A stretch of DNA of 64,000 nucleotides from Algoriphagus yeomjeoni (GTDB lineage: Bacteria; Bacteroidota; Bacteroidia; Cytophagales; Cyclobacteriaceae): NCBI RefSeq assembly GCF_003259505.1, contig NZ_QLLK01000002.1, positions 71,387 to 135,386 on the forward strand, written 5' to 3'. This document shows positions 34,258 to 44,158 of the stretch, in pieces. Made by a program: the position numbers and the translations under genes. The notes beneath the pieces were generated by a model, which did no database searches, had not been told where the DNA came from, and saw only the letters and a list, made by a program, of their open reading frames with translations. Every line of letters starts with the position of its first letter. Positions within the stretch are counted from its first letter, which is position 1.

Positions 34258-34469
34258 TAAGCAATAGGAATGGGGTGAGGGAGAATTCCTATTGATTTGG
34301 CTAAAGCCGGGGTTGGGGGATTAATCATCTTAGGAATGGGCTAAAGCCGCATTCCTAGTGATCGGGAATTCAAACCATCGTAGGATTTCGATACCAATCA
34401 ATTACCTCCAGCTTTAGATGGAGGTTTCGAACAAATACCGAAAATTGTTTTCCGGCTTTAGCCGAATCT
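34258..34469. repeat. REP-like repeats downstream of the RAYT gene
   Basis: One unit with GGCTAAAGCCGGGGTTGGGG, GGAATGGGCTAAAGCCGCATTCC, ACCTCCAGCTTTAGATGGAGGT and CCGGCTTTAGCCGAAT. Each is a small palindrome or half of one. Confidence 0.85.
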
Positions 34470-34907
34470 TTAATCGTGAAACTTCTGGAACCCGTGTTTC
34501 AAGATGAATTCTTCAAATTCTTCTTGATAGGATTTCTTTCTATGATGTTCCTCCTGATTTTGAATGTACCTTCGAACTCTCGGTAGAATTGACTCAGATA
34601 CTGAAACGCCATAATATTCATCCTGCCATTCAAATTTCTCTGTGGTCAGTTGGTTTTTGTTAATCCAAAAAGATGATTCTCCTTTCACCAACTGCATGAC
34701 TTTCTGGATAGTTTGATCTCCTCCCAGCGATATAAGACAGTGGCAGTGGTCTGAATACCCACTCACGAAGTCAACGAATATTCCTTTTGCCTTAGCGTTT
34801 TGACGTATGTGCTCCCACACTTTCATTCTCGATTCTGTAGAATTAAGATATGGGAAGCGGTTTTTTGTACTCCATATGAAGTGGATATAGACTTTGATAA
34901 ATGGCAT
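34470..34907 (-). mobile_element. REP-associated tyrosine transposase (RAYT, IS200-like Y1)
   Basis: A 145-aa Y1_Tnp protein. It begins VYIHFIWSTKNRFPYL and carries the HUH-type metal motif in YSDHCHCLISL (about 53-63) and the catalytic Tyr in VRRYIQNQEEHH (about 114-125). The length matches short RAYTs. These enzymes nick single-stranded REP palindromes and are thought to spread them. Here the gene is flanked on both sides by families of such palindromes, and related copies occur elsewhere in the window, so it is likely the source. No terminal IS inverted repeats are evident, as expected for this class. Confidence 0.92.
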
Positions 34908-34975
34908 GGCTGAAAAATTTTAAAAAACTCAATTAATTTAATCTATATCAAGAACAATTACTATAGAAGGTCTTT

Positions 34976-35586
34976 GAATTTGGCTAAAGCCGGGGTTGGG
35001 GGGATAATCATCCATAGGAATGGGCTAAAGCCACATTCCTATTGAGAGGGAATTAAAACCATCAAAAGCCACATTCCTAGTGAAAGGGAATTCAAACCAT
35101 CGTAGGATTTCGATACCTCAATTACCTCCAGCTTCAGCTGGAGGATTACAAAATCCGACAGACCATTTCTGGCTTTAGCCGAATAATTCCAACTCGTTGA
35201 TTTTGGCTGAAGTTGGGGGGATAATCATCAATGGAAATGGGCTGAAGCCGCATTCCTAGTGATAGGTAATTCAAACTATCGTAGAATTTCGATACCAATC
35301 AATTACCTCCAGCTTTAGATGGAGGTTTCAAACAAATACCAAAAATTGTTTTCCGGCTTTAGCCGAATATTTGAATTCTTTTGAATTTGGCTAAAGCCGG
35401 GGTTGGGAAGATAATCATCCATAGGAATGGGCTAAAGCCACATTCCTATTGAGAAAGAATTAAAACCATCAAAAGAAGGGCTTCAGTCGCATTTCTAGTG
35501 ATAGGAAATTCAAACCCTCGTAGAATTTCGATACCAATCAATTACCTCCAGCTTTAGATGGAGGTTTTACTCCAGCTTTAGAAAAG
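34976..35586. repeat. Tandem REP-like repeats upstream of the RAYT gene
   Basis: About three imperfect units (starts near 34981, 35203, 35386; periods 222 and 183) share, in order, TTTGGCTAAAGCCGGGGTTGG, the GGGCTAAAGCC-cored CATTCCTA palindrome, CGTAGGATTTCGATACC, AATTACCTCCAGCTTTAG with GGAGGTTT, and CCGGCTTTAGCCGAAT. No gene is present. Confidence 0.88.
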
Positions 35587-35587
35587 C

Positions 35588-35848
35588 TTACTCGCCTTTT
35601 CTAAGTCTCTCTTTTTTATCCTCTTTTACCTTCTTAATTCTTTTTCTAAAAATTAGGAATATGATAAGAATCAGAGCAGGAATCGCAATAAATATGACAA
35701 CATTGCTGGTCTCGGATAAATCAATTGGACCGGTAGGTTTGGGCACACCTTTTGGCACTTGGGAATATGAAAGGCTTGGAATTAGAAGTAATGCTAAGAG
35801 TAAACTGAATGCTGTAGAAATATATTTTAATAACAAGTTGTTCATCAT
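35588..35848 (-). CDS. Small membrane protein with signal peptide
   Basis: An 86-aa protein with a cleavable signal (SLLLALLLIPSLSYSQ), a short Pro-rich linker (VPKGVPKPTGPIDLSETSN) and one C-terminal membrane helix (VVIFIAIPALILIIFLIF, about 49-66) followed by a basic tail RKRIKKVKEDKK. The tail should face the cytoplasm. Similar short proteins occur in Cyclobacteriaceae (recalled). Function unknown. Confidence 0.65.
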   Translation of the reverse strand: MMNNLLLKYISTAFSLLLALLLIPSLSYSQVPKGVPKPTGPIDLSETSNVVIFIAIPALILIIFLIFRKRIKKVKEDKKERLRKGE

Positions 35849-36315
35849 AAGAGCTTTTGGGTTACTTATATATCAGAAATCACTTTAAACATAAAATTGC
35901 ATAAGTGTTTCATTATGATACCATTTAAATCACAAAATTCAATCCGATAATTGTTTAATAAAGCTAATTACAATTTACTCAGATTCCTTTTACCTACTCA
36001 AAAGGCTTTTCAAGCTAATTTTTATATAAAACCTGTGAACTTAAGCTGCGCAAACATTTCAGATTGCATCATTTTCACCAGAAAGAATTTGCCAAAAATG
36101 GGGAGATCCTGCCTAAGGGTGCAAAATGTACCCAAGGTCAGGTATCATAAATGCTGAGGTCTATAGTAAAAACAAGGCTCCAAATTGAATTTAACGCGTA
36201 GGATTCATATATGCTCTTTTAATATACAGCCCAATCATTAATTGACAGAAACAACTTGAGCTAAAGTCTGTTATGATAGTATAAAGTCTCAACCTTATTT
36301 TTGAAGCCAATCACC
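35849..36315. other. Intergenic region before the TonB receptor
   Basis: AT-rich, divergent promoter region between the small membrane protein and the TonB receptor. No consensus TAnnTTTG promoter or clear operator was found. Confidence 0.4.
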
Positions 36316-38664
36316 ATGAATAATAACTTCCTTGAAAAGTGCCACTGTAGAACGCTTTTCTTTGTTTTAATTCTATTATTTTTTATTCCCCTAATCTCAG
36401 TTGCGCAGCAGGTTCAGGTATCTGGAAAATTGATTGATTCTAAAACCAATGAGCCTGTGGGTTATGCCCAAGTGGCATTGTTTTCAGCAGAGGAGGATAA
36501 AACCCCGGAAGCCTATTCCGACACCAATGAGTCCGGTGAATTCAGTATATCTATTCCCGCAGGTAACTATTTGCTCAAAGCCTTTTTTATAGGCTACAAA
36601 GACCTGATTGTTTCTGATATAGATGCCAGTGGAGCTATTAATCTGGGTTCTTTGACCTTCGAAAGTGAAAGTAAAAACCTCGATGAGGTGGTAGTAGAAA
36701 CTTCTAAACTCCCGGTTCGGTCCACGCTGGAAGGTCTGATCATCACCCCAGAAAATAACCTGGCAAATGCTGGAGGAACTCTTCTAGATATCTTGCGAAA
36801 TACACCTTCAGTTTCTGTAGGCGATGATGGAGGAATATCACTTCGTGGAAGTTCGAATACCAATATTTTGATCAACGGCCGTAATTCTTCCCTCACTCAG
36901 AATTTGGATCAATTGCCAGCTTCGGTGGTGGAAGAGATCAAAATCATCAATAACCCCAATGCCCGCTACGATGCCGAGGCAGAAGGAGGTGTGATTGATA
37001 TCGTTTTGAAAAAAGGCATAGAACTAGGAACTCATGGCGGTGCAGAAGCTACTTATGGGACAAGGGGTAGAACAAATTTAGGTGGTAGAATCAATCATAG
37101 AAATATGAAATTCAATGTCTATGCAGGTTACAATTATAGAAATTGGAAATCTGTGGGAGAACGTAATTCCTCCCGTCTGATTTTCGAAGACGATGAAACG
37201 CTGGAACAAACCACGAGAAGTTCTGACTCAGATATTGGTAACAACCTGAACTTTGGCGCGGACTACTATTTTGGAAATAACACCCTGAGTTATGAAGGGG
37301 TTTTTCAAGCCAATGAGACTTTAAATATCAATACGCTTTATGCCCAGCAGAGGCGCTTGGGCCAGGATTTTGACTATATCCGAAGAAATAATGAAGGGGA
37401 AAGCGACGATGGTTTGGACAATGCCTTGATTTTTGAACATAACTTCAAAGAAAAAGGACATCTCTTCAGAGCTACAGCCAGTCATTCGTTCAGAAACCAG
37501 TATAAAACTCAGAATATTGAAATCTTCAATAATACCTTGATTCTAGATTCGGAAAACCTAACAGGAAGAGAGCGGGCTTTTACCGATGAAGTGCGAAATA
37601 TCACGGTGCTGCAGGCTGACTACATACAACCCTTGGAAAATGGGAAGTTCGAAACAGGATTAAAATCCAACATACGGGAGTTTGACAATGATTTCATCTA
37701 TCAACGCTTTGATGAGGGCAGACAGGATTTTGTGATAGATCCAGCGGTGAGCAATCGCTTTTTATATCAGGATCAAATTCATGCGGGATACCTGATTTAC
37801 TCCGGTGTCAAGCCAAAGTTTGAATATGGCCTTGGTCTTCGTGGAGAATATACTCAAGTAGATACCTACTTATATAACTCTGAGGAAGAGAATCAACAGC
37901 GGTATTTCAATCTGTTTCCCAGCGTACAGGGATTGTATAAATTAAATGACATCCACGGCATAAAATTCACCTACAGCAGGAGAATTGATAGACCTAGAGC
38001 TTGGAGATTGAATCCTTTTCCTAATATCACGGATAGCTTGAATGTAAGAAGGGGAAATCCCAATTTGATCCCAGAAATGATCAATTCATTTGAGTTTGGT
38101 CACCTGGCTAACTTCGAGAAAACGAGTTTGACCACAAATCTATTTTACAGAAAAATCAACAATCAAATTGACTTTATCACGATCATAGAAGATGGTATCT
38201 CCTATTCTCAGCCTGACAATTTAAACTTTGCCCAGCTTTATGGAGTGGAGTTTATTGGTACGGCAGAAGTTTCTGACTGGTATTCATTGAATGGTGGTCT
38301 GACCTTTACAAGGATTGTGGTAGATGCTTCCAATATCAGCGAGGAATTCACAAATAAGGGCTTTACTTGGAATGCTAAATTGAATCAGGATTTTACACTT
38401 CCTTTTGGATTCAACTTTCAGCTTGCCGCCAGTTATGAGTCTCCTGAGATACAGGCTCAGGGAAAAAGCCTAGCTGTGTATTACTTGGATACTAGTCTCC
38501 AAAAATCATTTTTGAATAACAAAGGAAGTGTGACCTTGGCTGTGAGGGATGTGTTTGACTCCAGAAGGTATTCGGGGAATTCCCTGACAAATAGCTTTTC
38601 CCAAGATTACTATTCTAAGCAGGAAACACGCATCCTGCTGCTAACTGCGAGATATAATTTCTAA
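36316..38664 (+). CDS. TonB-dependent receptor, outer-membrane beta-barrel family
   Basis: A 782-aa outer-membrane protein. The start ATG at 36316 is preferred; the frame runs back to a TTG at 36301. It has a signal peptide (FFVLILLFFIPLISVAQ), a carboxypeptidase-regulatory-like domain (about 28-115), a plug (about 130-220, with LLDILRNTPSVSVGDDGGIS and IEEIKIINNPNARYDAEAEGG-type segment) and an OMP_b-brl_3-type barrel ending in RYNF. This class lacks a SusD partner. It converges on the SbnA-like operon, so it may take up that operon's product or its metal complex (inference). Confidence 0.9.
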   Translation: MNNNFLEKCHCRTLFFVLILLFFIPLISVAQQVQVSGKLIDSKTNEPVGYAQVALFSAEEDKTPEAYSDTNESGEFSISIPAGNYLLKAFFIGYKDLIVSDIDASGAINLGSLTFESESKNLDEVVVETSKLPVRSTLEGLIITPENNLANAGGTLLDILRNTPSVSVGDDGGISLRGSSNTNILINGRNSSLTQNLDQLPASVVEEIKIINNPNARYDAEAEGGVIDIVLKKGIELGTHGGAEATYGTRGRTNLGGRINHRNMKFNVYAGYNYRNWKSVGERNSSRLIFEDDETLEQTTRSSDSDIGNNLNFGADYYFGNNTLSYEGVFQANETLNINTLYAQQRRLGQDFDYIRRNNEGESDDGLDNALIFEHNFKEKGHLFRATASHSFRNQYKTQNIEIFNNTLILDSENLTGRERAFTDEVRNITVLQADYIQPLENGKFETGLKSNIREFDNDFIYQRFDEGRQDFVIDPAVSNRFLYQDQIHAGYLIYSGVKPKFEYGLGLRGEYTQVDTYLYNSEEENQQRYFNLFPSVQGLYKLNDIHGIKFTYSRRIDRPRAWRLNPFPNITDSLNVRRGNPNLIPEMINSFEFGHLANFEKTSLTTNLFYRKINNQIDFITIIEDGISYSQPDNLNFAQLYGVEFIGTAEVSDWYSLNGGLTFTRIVVDASNISEEFTNKGFTWNAKLNQDFTLPFGFNFQLAASYESPEIQAQGKSLAVYYLDTSLQKSFLNNKGSVTLAVRDVFDSRRYSGNSLTNSFSQDYYSKQETRILLLTARYNF

Positions 38665-38857
38665 TAGGAATAGCTGGAGATCTATTTCTATCTAAAGTTG
38701 GAAGGGTTTCCAAAGACCAATTTCAGGAATTTCGGTATGTCTCATATTGAAATTGTATGAAACAATTCAGTCATGAATTGCAAACCAATAGACGGGCGAA
38801 AGGCAAAATTATTTTCAAACCTCGATCTATCGGACTGACTAGTACTATAGAGGTATA

Positions 38858-40294
38858 TTAATGGTTGTCATCATTTTGAAAATGAGCCAGATCAATTTTG
38901 CTATTTTCAATTGATCTATTCCAGATAAGGTTTGTAGCCAAAGGAAATAGATGTGCACTTGACTCAAAAAAGTGCATCATATATCCTGCTGTATTCACAA
39001 AGATCACCAAGTCTCCTACTTGCGGGAGTTTTTGCAAAGCAATTTTTCGTTTCAGCAAGACATCTCGTTCAAGACAATAAGCACCGGTAAAATACACTTC
39101 AGCGGCTTCTCCTTCTGCATCTTCATTTTGATATAATACAAAAGGGTCCAACATAAAGTCGGCGCTCCCACTCAGCATCTGAGTCATGTTCATTTCAAGA
39201 CCCACCAACCAGTCTCCCCTAGAATCTTTTTTTCGAAAAGCGACTCTGGAGACAGTAAGACCAACTTGGTCCAACATAGATCTCCCAGGTTCCATTCTGA
39301 TTTCTACTCCAAGACTCTTAGCATGCTGGGCTAGAGTAATACCAGAGGAATTTTTATGATAAAGAATTTTTCTTAGAAAATCACCCTTGAATAAGTAGTT
39401 CCAAAATGGATATGTTTTTAGTTCACCCAGCAGTGATCCCCCAAAGACTTGCAGCCCTAAACCCTGATTTTCAAAGGTTATCGGATCTCTTCTGTTAATG
39501 ATTGCCCTACGAAGTTGCAAGCTAAAATTATCCCATTCTGTTTCGTATTTGAGATAGTTCATGAGTATTCCTCCACCTATATCTATGAATTCAGTTTTAA
39601 ATCCTTTTAGACTTAATTGCTCTGATAATTCTAGACACTGGCTCAAGGCTAAACTTCGTTCCTCGGTAGAATAGCCATTGAGGTGGAAGTGCAGCCCCTT
39701 GTAGATGAGGTGATCGAATTTATTGGAATTAAAGAAATTCTCGTCAACGAAGGAACCAAAGGTCTCCAAATCGAATCCAAATCTGCTATAAAGCTTAGAT
39801 TCCCGAACAATGAAACCACTGATTCGAAAAGCGATATTTGCGTTTTTACCTAATTCTTCAGCTGATTCTTGAACTTGTAAGCATTCATCTTCATTGTCAA
39901 GAACAAGCAGGCTGCCGTTCTTAATTACTTTTTCGATTAGTTCTCTGTTTTTGACTGCAGCCGTGACAATCAAGTCTGAAGCTGGAATGCCCATTTCCAG
40001 ACATTGCATGTATTCACGATAGCTTGCAGTATCTATGCCCATCCCAAGTGCATGAGCCTTTCTGACTACACCTTTGGTTTTGTTGGCTTTTCTGGCGAAA
40101 AATAGTTTATTCTTTAGACCTTCCTCCTCAAACACCCGAAGGTACAATTCGAAATTCTTTTGCATTAGGTCCGTCTGATGGATATTTATAGGTGAGCCGT
40201 GCTTTTCCAGCAGTTGATTCAAAACGCGCCTTTCATCCATGAGTTCATGCATCCATGAAGAGGTGATTGGAGTAAGTGTTGGTAAGCGAGCCAT
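38858..40294 (-). CDS. PLP-dependent decarboxylase (Orn/DAP decarboxylase family, SbnH-like)
   Basis: A 478-aa protein of the alanine-racemase-fold decarboxylase family. The PLP Lys is in LFFARKANKT (about 64-73); HLNGYS (about 203), DIGGG (about 238) and EPGRSM (about 333) form the phosphate and cofactor site; GAYCLERD (about 427) holds the likely active-site Cys. Substrates in the family are diaminopimelate, ornithine or, for SbnH, a citryl-diaminopropionate. It is the last gene of a three-gene operon; its ATG shares a base with the preceding stop (TAATG). The SbnA-like gene in the operon suggests a diaminopropionate-derived substrate. Confidence 0.82.
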   Translation of the reverse strand: MARLPTLTPITSSWMHELMDERRVLNQLLEKHGSPINIHQTDLMQKNFELYLRVFEEEGLKNKLFFARKANKTKGVVRKAHALGMGIDTASYREYMQCLEMGIPASDLIVTAAVKNRELIEKVIKNGSLLVLDNEDECLQVQESAEELGKNANIAFRISGFIVRESKLYSRFGFDLETFGSFVDENFFNSNKFDHLIYKGLHFHLNGYSTEERSLALSQCLELSEQLSLKGFKTEFIDIGGGILMNYLKYETEWDNFSLQLRRAIINRRDPITFENQGLGLQVFGGSLLGELKTYPFWNYLFKGDFLRKILYHKNSSGITLAQHAKSLGVEIRMEPGRSMLDQVGLTVSRVAFRKKDSRGDWLVGLEMNMTQMLSGSADFMLDPFVLYQNEDAEGEAAEVYFTGAYCLERDVLLKRKIALQKLPQVGDLVIFVNTAGYMMHFFESSAHLFPLATNLIWNRSIENSKIDLAHFQNDDNH

Positions 40295-42102
40295 TAGATT
40301 GAGTTTGATCGAAGTTGTGTTTCGGGTTCTTCCTGAAGTATTTTTTTTGTTAGGTCTTTAGCCCAATCACTTACGAAATCATTCCTTTGCCGGGAAAGAG
40401 AATCATTGTCGTAAGTGAGTCCTTCAGTTGGAGTTCCGGTAAAGGTTATAGTTTCATTTGCCCAGCCAGTTTCATCCAAGGGATTTCCTTTTTCATTGAT
40501 GGCCAAACATCCCGGTCTGAAATCAAGACGGCCTTCCAATCGATTCACATAGGGAATGATTAAGTTTTGCTCCAGCAAAGTACTATATAGTGGTCCTGCA
40601 CAGCGATGTAATTGGATTTTGGGAACACGTGCATCTACCAGAAAGTCTACAGAGACTTTCTCTTCCTTATTATTTGAGAGTATAGTTTTTGAAGAGTAAG
40701 AAATTTCCGGATTTTGGGAAAAGGAGAAATCGATCAGGCCAGCTTTTGCAATAGCTTCGATTTTCTTCATGTTTTCAATAGGTGGACCATAGCTTATTCT
40801 GTTCAGGTGTCCGGCATATTTTTCCAGAAAAGTCTTTTGGGATTGTGGCTTTAGTCCACCAAAGCTATAAAGTTCATTAAATAAGTCACTTAGATGCCGC
40901 CAGGCGTCCGCAGCAGCGGCAAATGCACTTTCTTCAACACCTCTCTCTGCTTCCTGAATACTCATACGAATGAATTCAAGGGTACTTTTATTCAACTCGC
41001 CATCCGAAATAGTCCCTTCAAGAAAGCTATAGAAATCAAATCTCGGCAGGTCAGGATTTTGCTCGTGGAAGTTTTCAATCTGAAATTCCACTTCTGCATA
41101 ATCTTTCAAAACTTCCAGTTTAAGTCCTTTACTTGAAAATAATTTGGAATAATATACAACCGTAAAGTCCTGCTCTATGAGCGGCAAAAGTTGATGCTCA
41201 AAATCATATTTCCCTTCTAATGTCTCACTATATTCAACTGATTCCTTATTAAAATAGAAAGGCGCCAGTGATGATTTTCCGTAGGTATTTCCCCTGGGAA
41301 TCATTAGCATTCCAGACTTGGAAAATGGATAAAGTACTTCAGGCTCCATTCCTGATTTGGTGTAGATGAGGTCACCTGTTTCATCCGCTACAAATTTCCC
41401 GCCTCTCCCTTCCGTCAAGGCTAGTACTGCATCGATAAAAGTTAACCCCATTCCTTTTATAGCTACCTTACTCCCAGAGGAAATCCCCTTGAGACGCAGA
41501 TCTACTGGGTAAATAAAGTCTATATGAGTATCTTGAGCCACTAAGTCAGCATCATTGATGCAAGGGTGGCCGGTCGCTATTAACAGATTCTGTATAGCAT
41601 TAACTCTTAAAGGAACATTGTCATCTGAAACTTTGCAATCAACAGAATAACCGTCTTCATTCTGTTCTATACCTATGACATCACCTACATGCTTGAAAAT
41701 TGAAATATGCTCCGGACAGTTTTCAAGCAACTCATTGAATCCCTCAGATAGGTATCGTCCTACTGTAGCTCTTGAAGAAAAGGTGTATTCAGAGTCATTT
41801 GGAAACTCATCTTTACGCTCATTGAGCCATTCCACAAAAGATTTTGGGTGAGGAACATTTGGTTTAGGCTTTTGCTCAGGCCACATGTTGATATAGCCAT
41901 TGACATAATTCATTTTCAAATACGATGGCTGAGCAGGATTATAGATTTCCCCGGCACCAAAGGAATCTGACTTGTTGAACAAATGTATTTCTGTAGGAAA
42001 AGGATATTCTGCTTCTGCTAGATTAGCAAGAAGGCGTTCTAAGCCATAGAGTCCTTTTGGACCTAATCCTACTATTGCTATTCGCATTTTCTCTTGACTC
42101 AT
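40294..42102 (-). CDS. FAD/NAD(P)-binding protein (NAD_binding_9-like)
   Basis: A 602-aa protein with an N-terminal Rossmann motif IAIVGLGPKGLYGLERLL (GxGxxG variant) and LFNKSDSFGAGEIYNPAQPS, the pattern of the FAD-NAD(P)-binding family. A second cofactor-site segment, NLLIATGHP, occurs near 185 and VAIKGMGLTFIDAV near 220. There is no signal peptide. It is the middle gene between an SbnA-like synthase and a PLP decarboxylase. A role as oxidoreductase replacing SbnB (which is NAD-dependent) is possible but unproven. Confidence 0.8.
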   Translation of the reverse strand: MSQEKMRIAIVGLGPKGLYGLERLLANLAEAEYPFPTEIHLFNKSDSFGAGEIYNPAQPSYLKMNYVNGYINMWPEQKPKPNVPHPKSFVEWLNERKDEFPNDSEYTFSSRATVGRYLSEGFNELLENCPEHISIFKHVGDVIGIEQNEDGYSVDCKVSDDNVPLRVNAIQNLLIATGHPCINDADLVAQDTHIDFIYPVDLRLKGISSGSKVAIKGMGLTFIDAVLALTEGRGGKFVADETGDLIYTKSGMEPEVLYPFSKSGMLMIPRGNTYGKSSLAPFYFNKESVEYSETLEGKYDFEHQLLPLIEQDFTVVYYSKLFSSKGLKLEVLKDYAEVEFQIENFHEQNPDLPRFDFYSFLEGTISDGELNKSTLEFIRMSIQEAERGVEESAFAAAADAWRHLSDLFNELYSFGGLKPQSQKTFLEKYAGHLNRISYGPPIENMKKIEAIAKAGLIDFSFSQNPEISYSSKTILSNNKEEKVSVDFLVDARVPKIQLHRCAGPLYSTLLEQNLIIPYVNRLEGRLDFRPGCLAINEKGNPLDETGWANETITFTGTPTEGLTYDNDSLSRQRNDFVSDWAKDLTKKILQEEPETQLRSNSI

Positions 42103-42130
42103 TTATTGATATTTTTGACTTGAAAAGAAA

Positions 42131-43114
42131 TTAGACCAGAACAGTCTCTTGGGTTGAAATATTCTCTTTCACCCATTCTTCATTGTAAATAGTATCTAAG
42201 TAACGTTCGCCTCGATCACATAAAATCATGGCAATAGAAGCTCCAGAGGGAATGTTTGAAGCATATCTTTGAACTGCTGATGTAACGGCTCCCGAAGACC
42301 CACCACAGAGTATGGCTTCAGTATTCATCAACAGACGACATCCTGCCACGCATTCTTCGTCACTTACGTGCACCACATCGAAAATTGCCTTTGTGTCAAG
42401 GAATTGAGACTTTCTGCCTGCTCCATGACCTGGGATTTTGCGTTCAGCTGCTGGAGTTCCGAAAATCACACTTCCCACCGCATCCACAGCAATTAATTTG
42501 GTTTTGAGCTTATTTGCATTGATATATTCTGCACATCCCATAAGCGTCCCGCAGGTACTGGTAGCAGCAAAAAGATAATCTGGCGCTGCTCCTAGGTCTT
42601 TAACGATCTCATGCATGGTCTGTTTGTGAGCTGCAGGATTTTTCGGATTGCCATACTGATTGGTCCAAAAGCTTCTTGGATTATCTCTTAAAATCTCTTG
42701 TACCCTATCCAACCTAGCCTGCAAATATCCGCCTTCTTTGGCTGCTGTATTCACAAAATTCACTTTGCCTCCATAGGCTTTGATGATTTTAACATTTTGC
42801 TTGTTAACCATTGGGTCTACCACCACTTCTAAGTTAAGGCCGAAATACTTGCATGTTTGTGCGAGACCTATTGCCATATTTCCCGAACTAGATTCTACGA
42901 CCGTATCTCCTTTTTTCAGCTTCCCAGCTTCCATAGCGTCTGTGATCAGTTGTAAGGCTGTACGATCTTTAATACTTCCGCCAGGATTAAAAGCCTCCAT
43001 TTTTGCTGCTATTTTCAGCTGCTTTTCAGGAAACAATCGATTAAGACGAATTAGCGGTGTATGCCCTACAGTATCTAAAATCCTGGTAAAACAAGGATGA
43101 GTTGGGTTATTCAT
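42131..43114 (-). CDS. SbnA-like PLP synthase (cysteine synthase family)
   Basis: A 327-aa protein, the length of staphylococcal SbnA, which joins O-phosphoserine and glutamate on the way to 2,3-diaminopropionate. The PLP Lys lies in NPGGSIKDRTA (about 46-56), followed by ESSSGNMAIGLA and the CGGSSGAV phosphate loop near the end. Features closer to SbnA than CysK are DPMVNKQNVKIIKAYGG, AVDAVGSVIFG and DRGERYLDTIYNEEW. The frame extends to 43210 but the ATG at 43114 (MNNPTHPCFTRILD) fits the family. It is the first gene of the operon, 28 bases before the FAD gene. Confidence 0.85.
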   Translation of the reverse strand: MNNPTHPCFTRILDTVGHTPLIRLNRLFPEKQLKIAAKMEAFNPGGSIKDRTALQLITDAMEAGKLKKGDTVVESSSGNMAIGLAQTCKYFGLNLEVVVDPMVNKQNVKIIKAYGGKVNFVNTAAKEGGYLQARLDRVQEILRDNPRSFWTNQYGNPKNPAAHKQTMHEIVKDLGAAPDYLFAATSTCGTLMGCAEYINANKLKTKLIAVDAVGSVIFGTPAAERKIPGHGAGRKSQFLDTKAIFDVVHVSDEECVAGCRLLMNTEAILCGGSSGAVTSAVQRYASNIPSGASIAMILCDRGERYLDTIYNEEWVKENISTQETVLV

Positions 43115-43210
43115 TAGAAATGGATGGTTTAGCATTATGGCATACTTAGCTAAAACCGAACCTTTCAATACTATAGGGCTATGAAGGAGATATATCTTAG
43201 CGTATGCCAA

Positions 43211-43693
43211 CTAAATACCAGCACAAAATGAAAACTCATTGTATACTTATTCACCTAAAATCCCCCTTGAATTTGATTTAAGGGACTTAAAACAAATTGA
43301 ATAGAGTTAACTAAAAAAACACTTCTTAAAAACCTAAAAAAATGCTTAAGTAAATTTCTTAGAAATCAAGTGTAGAAATCATACCGATATGTAGGAAAAA
43401 TTCACCCCAATCTTTCAAGTCGATTTATTCTTTTCGCCTTTAAGTTGATATGATTATCCGAAATGATGTCAGGCACTATACACTCTTCGCTTGACTGGTC
43501 GGAAAACACAGAACCTAATACAAAAGAGTATACTTCCCTAAATAAGGTTGACTGTTATAGATCCCACTTTTTAAGTATCCTTCATCCTTTTAATGGCACC
43601 ACAGCGGATATACATAAGATCTATTCTTCATTTTCAGACTACTGACTTTAGCACTTAGAATTATCTCTTATTTCTTCAATAAAGAATAAAACC
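43211..43693. other. Intergenic region
   Basis: AT-rich. It probably holds the SbnA-operon promoter. TATGATTATCCGAAATGAT near 43448 resembles TGATTATCCACAATGAT near 917 and 63800, a weak dispersed repeat. A 60-codon + ORF at 43463 is not convincing. Confidence 0.4.
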
Positions 43694-44158
43694 TCAATAT
43701 TCCTCAGCAATGATATCCATGGCAGCCTCCGCCCAATCAACTATTTTTTGTCGCTGTACATCATCCAAATCAGCCTCTGCATGCATGGTGATGTAAATCG
43801 GTAAAGGCATGTGCTTCTCTTCCACATTCGAATAAATATCATCCAAAATTGCCAGCTGATCCATCAGCTCGTATTCGGCCCAAGTAGAAAAGTTAACCTC
43901 TTCCCTAGCCATTTTTACGTCCTTGGCAACCAACCAGGACACAGGTGCAACTTGAGAATACCAAGGGTATTTAGTTGCATTGCTATGGCAGTTGTAACAG
44001 GCAGTTTGTAGTAAATCTGCCACCTCTCCATCTACAATACCAGAACCCAGTAAATCACCGGGATTATCCTGGCTCACCTCCGGAAGATCGTTGGGAACGA
44101 ATTGAACTCCAAGAAAAATCAGGGCTATTGCTAGCCCTGTGTATTGCCAAGCCTTCAT
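43694..44158 (-). CDS. Haem-binding domain (Haem_bd) cytochrome-like protein
   Basis: A 154-aa protein with an N-terminal membrane anchor or signal (WQYTGLAIALIFLGVQFVP) and one c-type haem site CYNCH (about 54-58) in ACYNCHSNATKYPWYSQVAPVSW, the Haem_bd pattern. The conserved HMPLPIY segment (about 115-121) may provide the distal ligand. It starts directly after the stop of the upstream cytochrome gene (TAAATG), so the two are one operon. Confidence 0.87.
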   Translation of the reverse strand: MKAWQYTGLAIALIFLGVQFVPNDLPEVSQDNPGDLLGSGIVDGEVADLLQTACYNCHSNATKYPWYSQVAPVSWLVAKDVKMAREEVNFSTWAEYELMDQLAILDDIYSNVEEKHMPLPIYITMHAEADLDDVQRQKIVDWAEAAMDIIAEEY

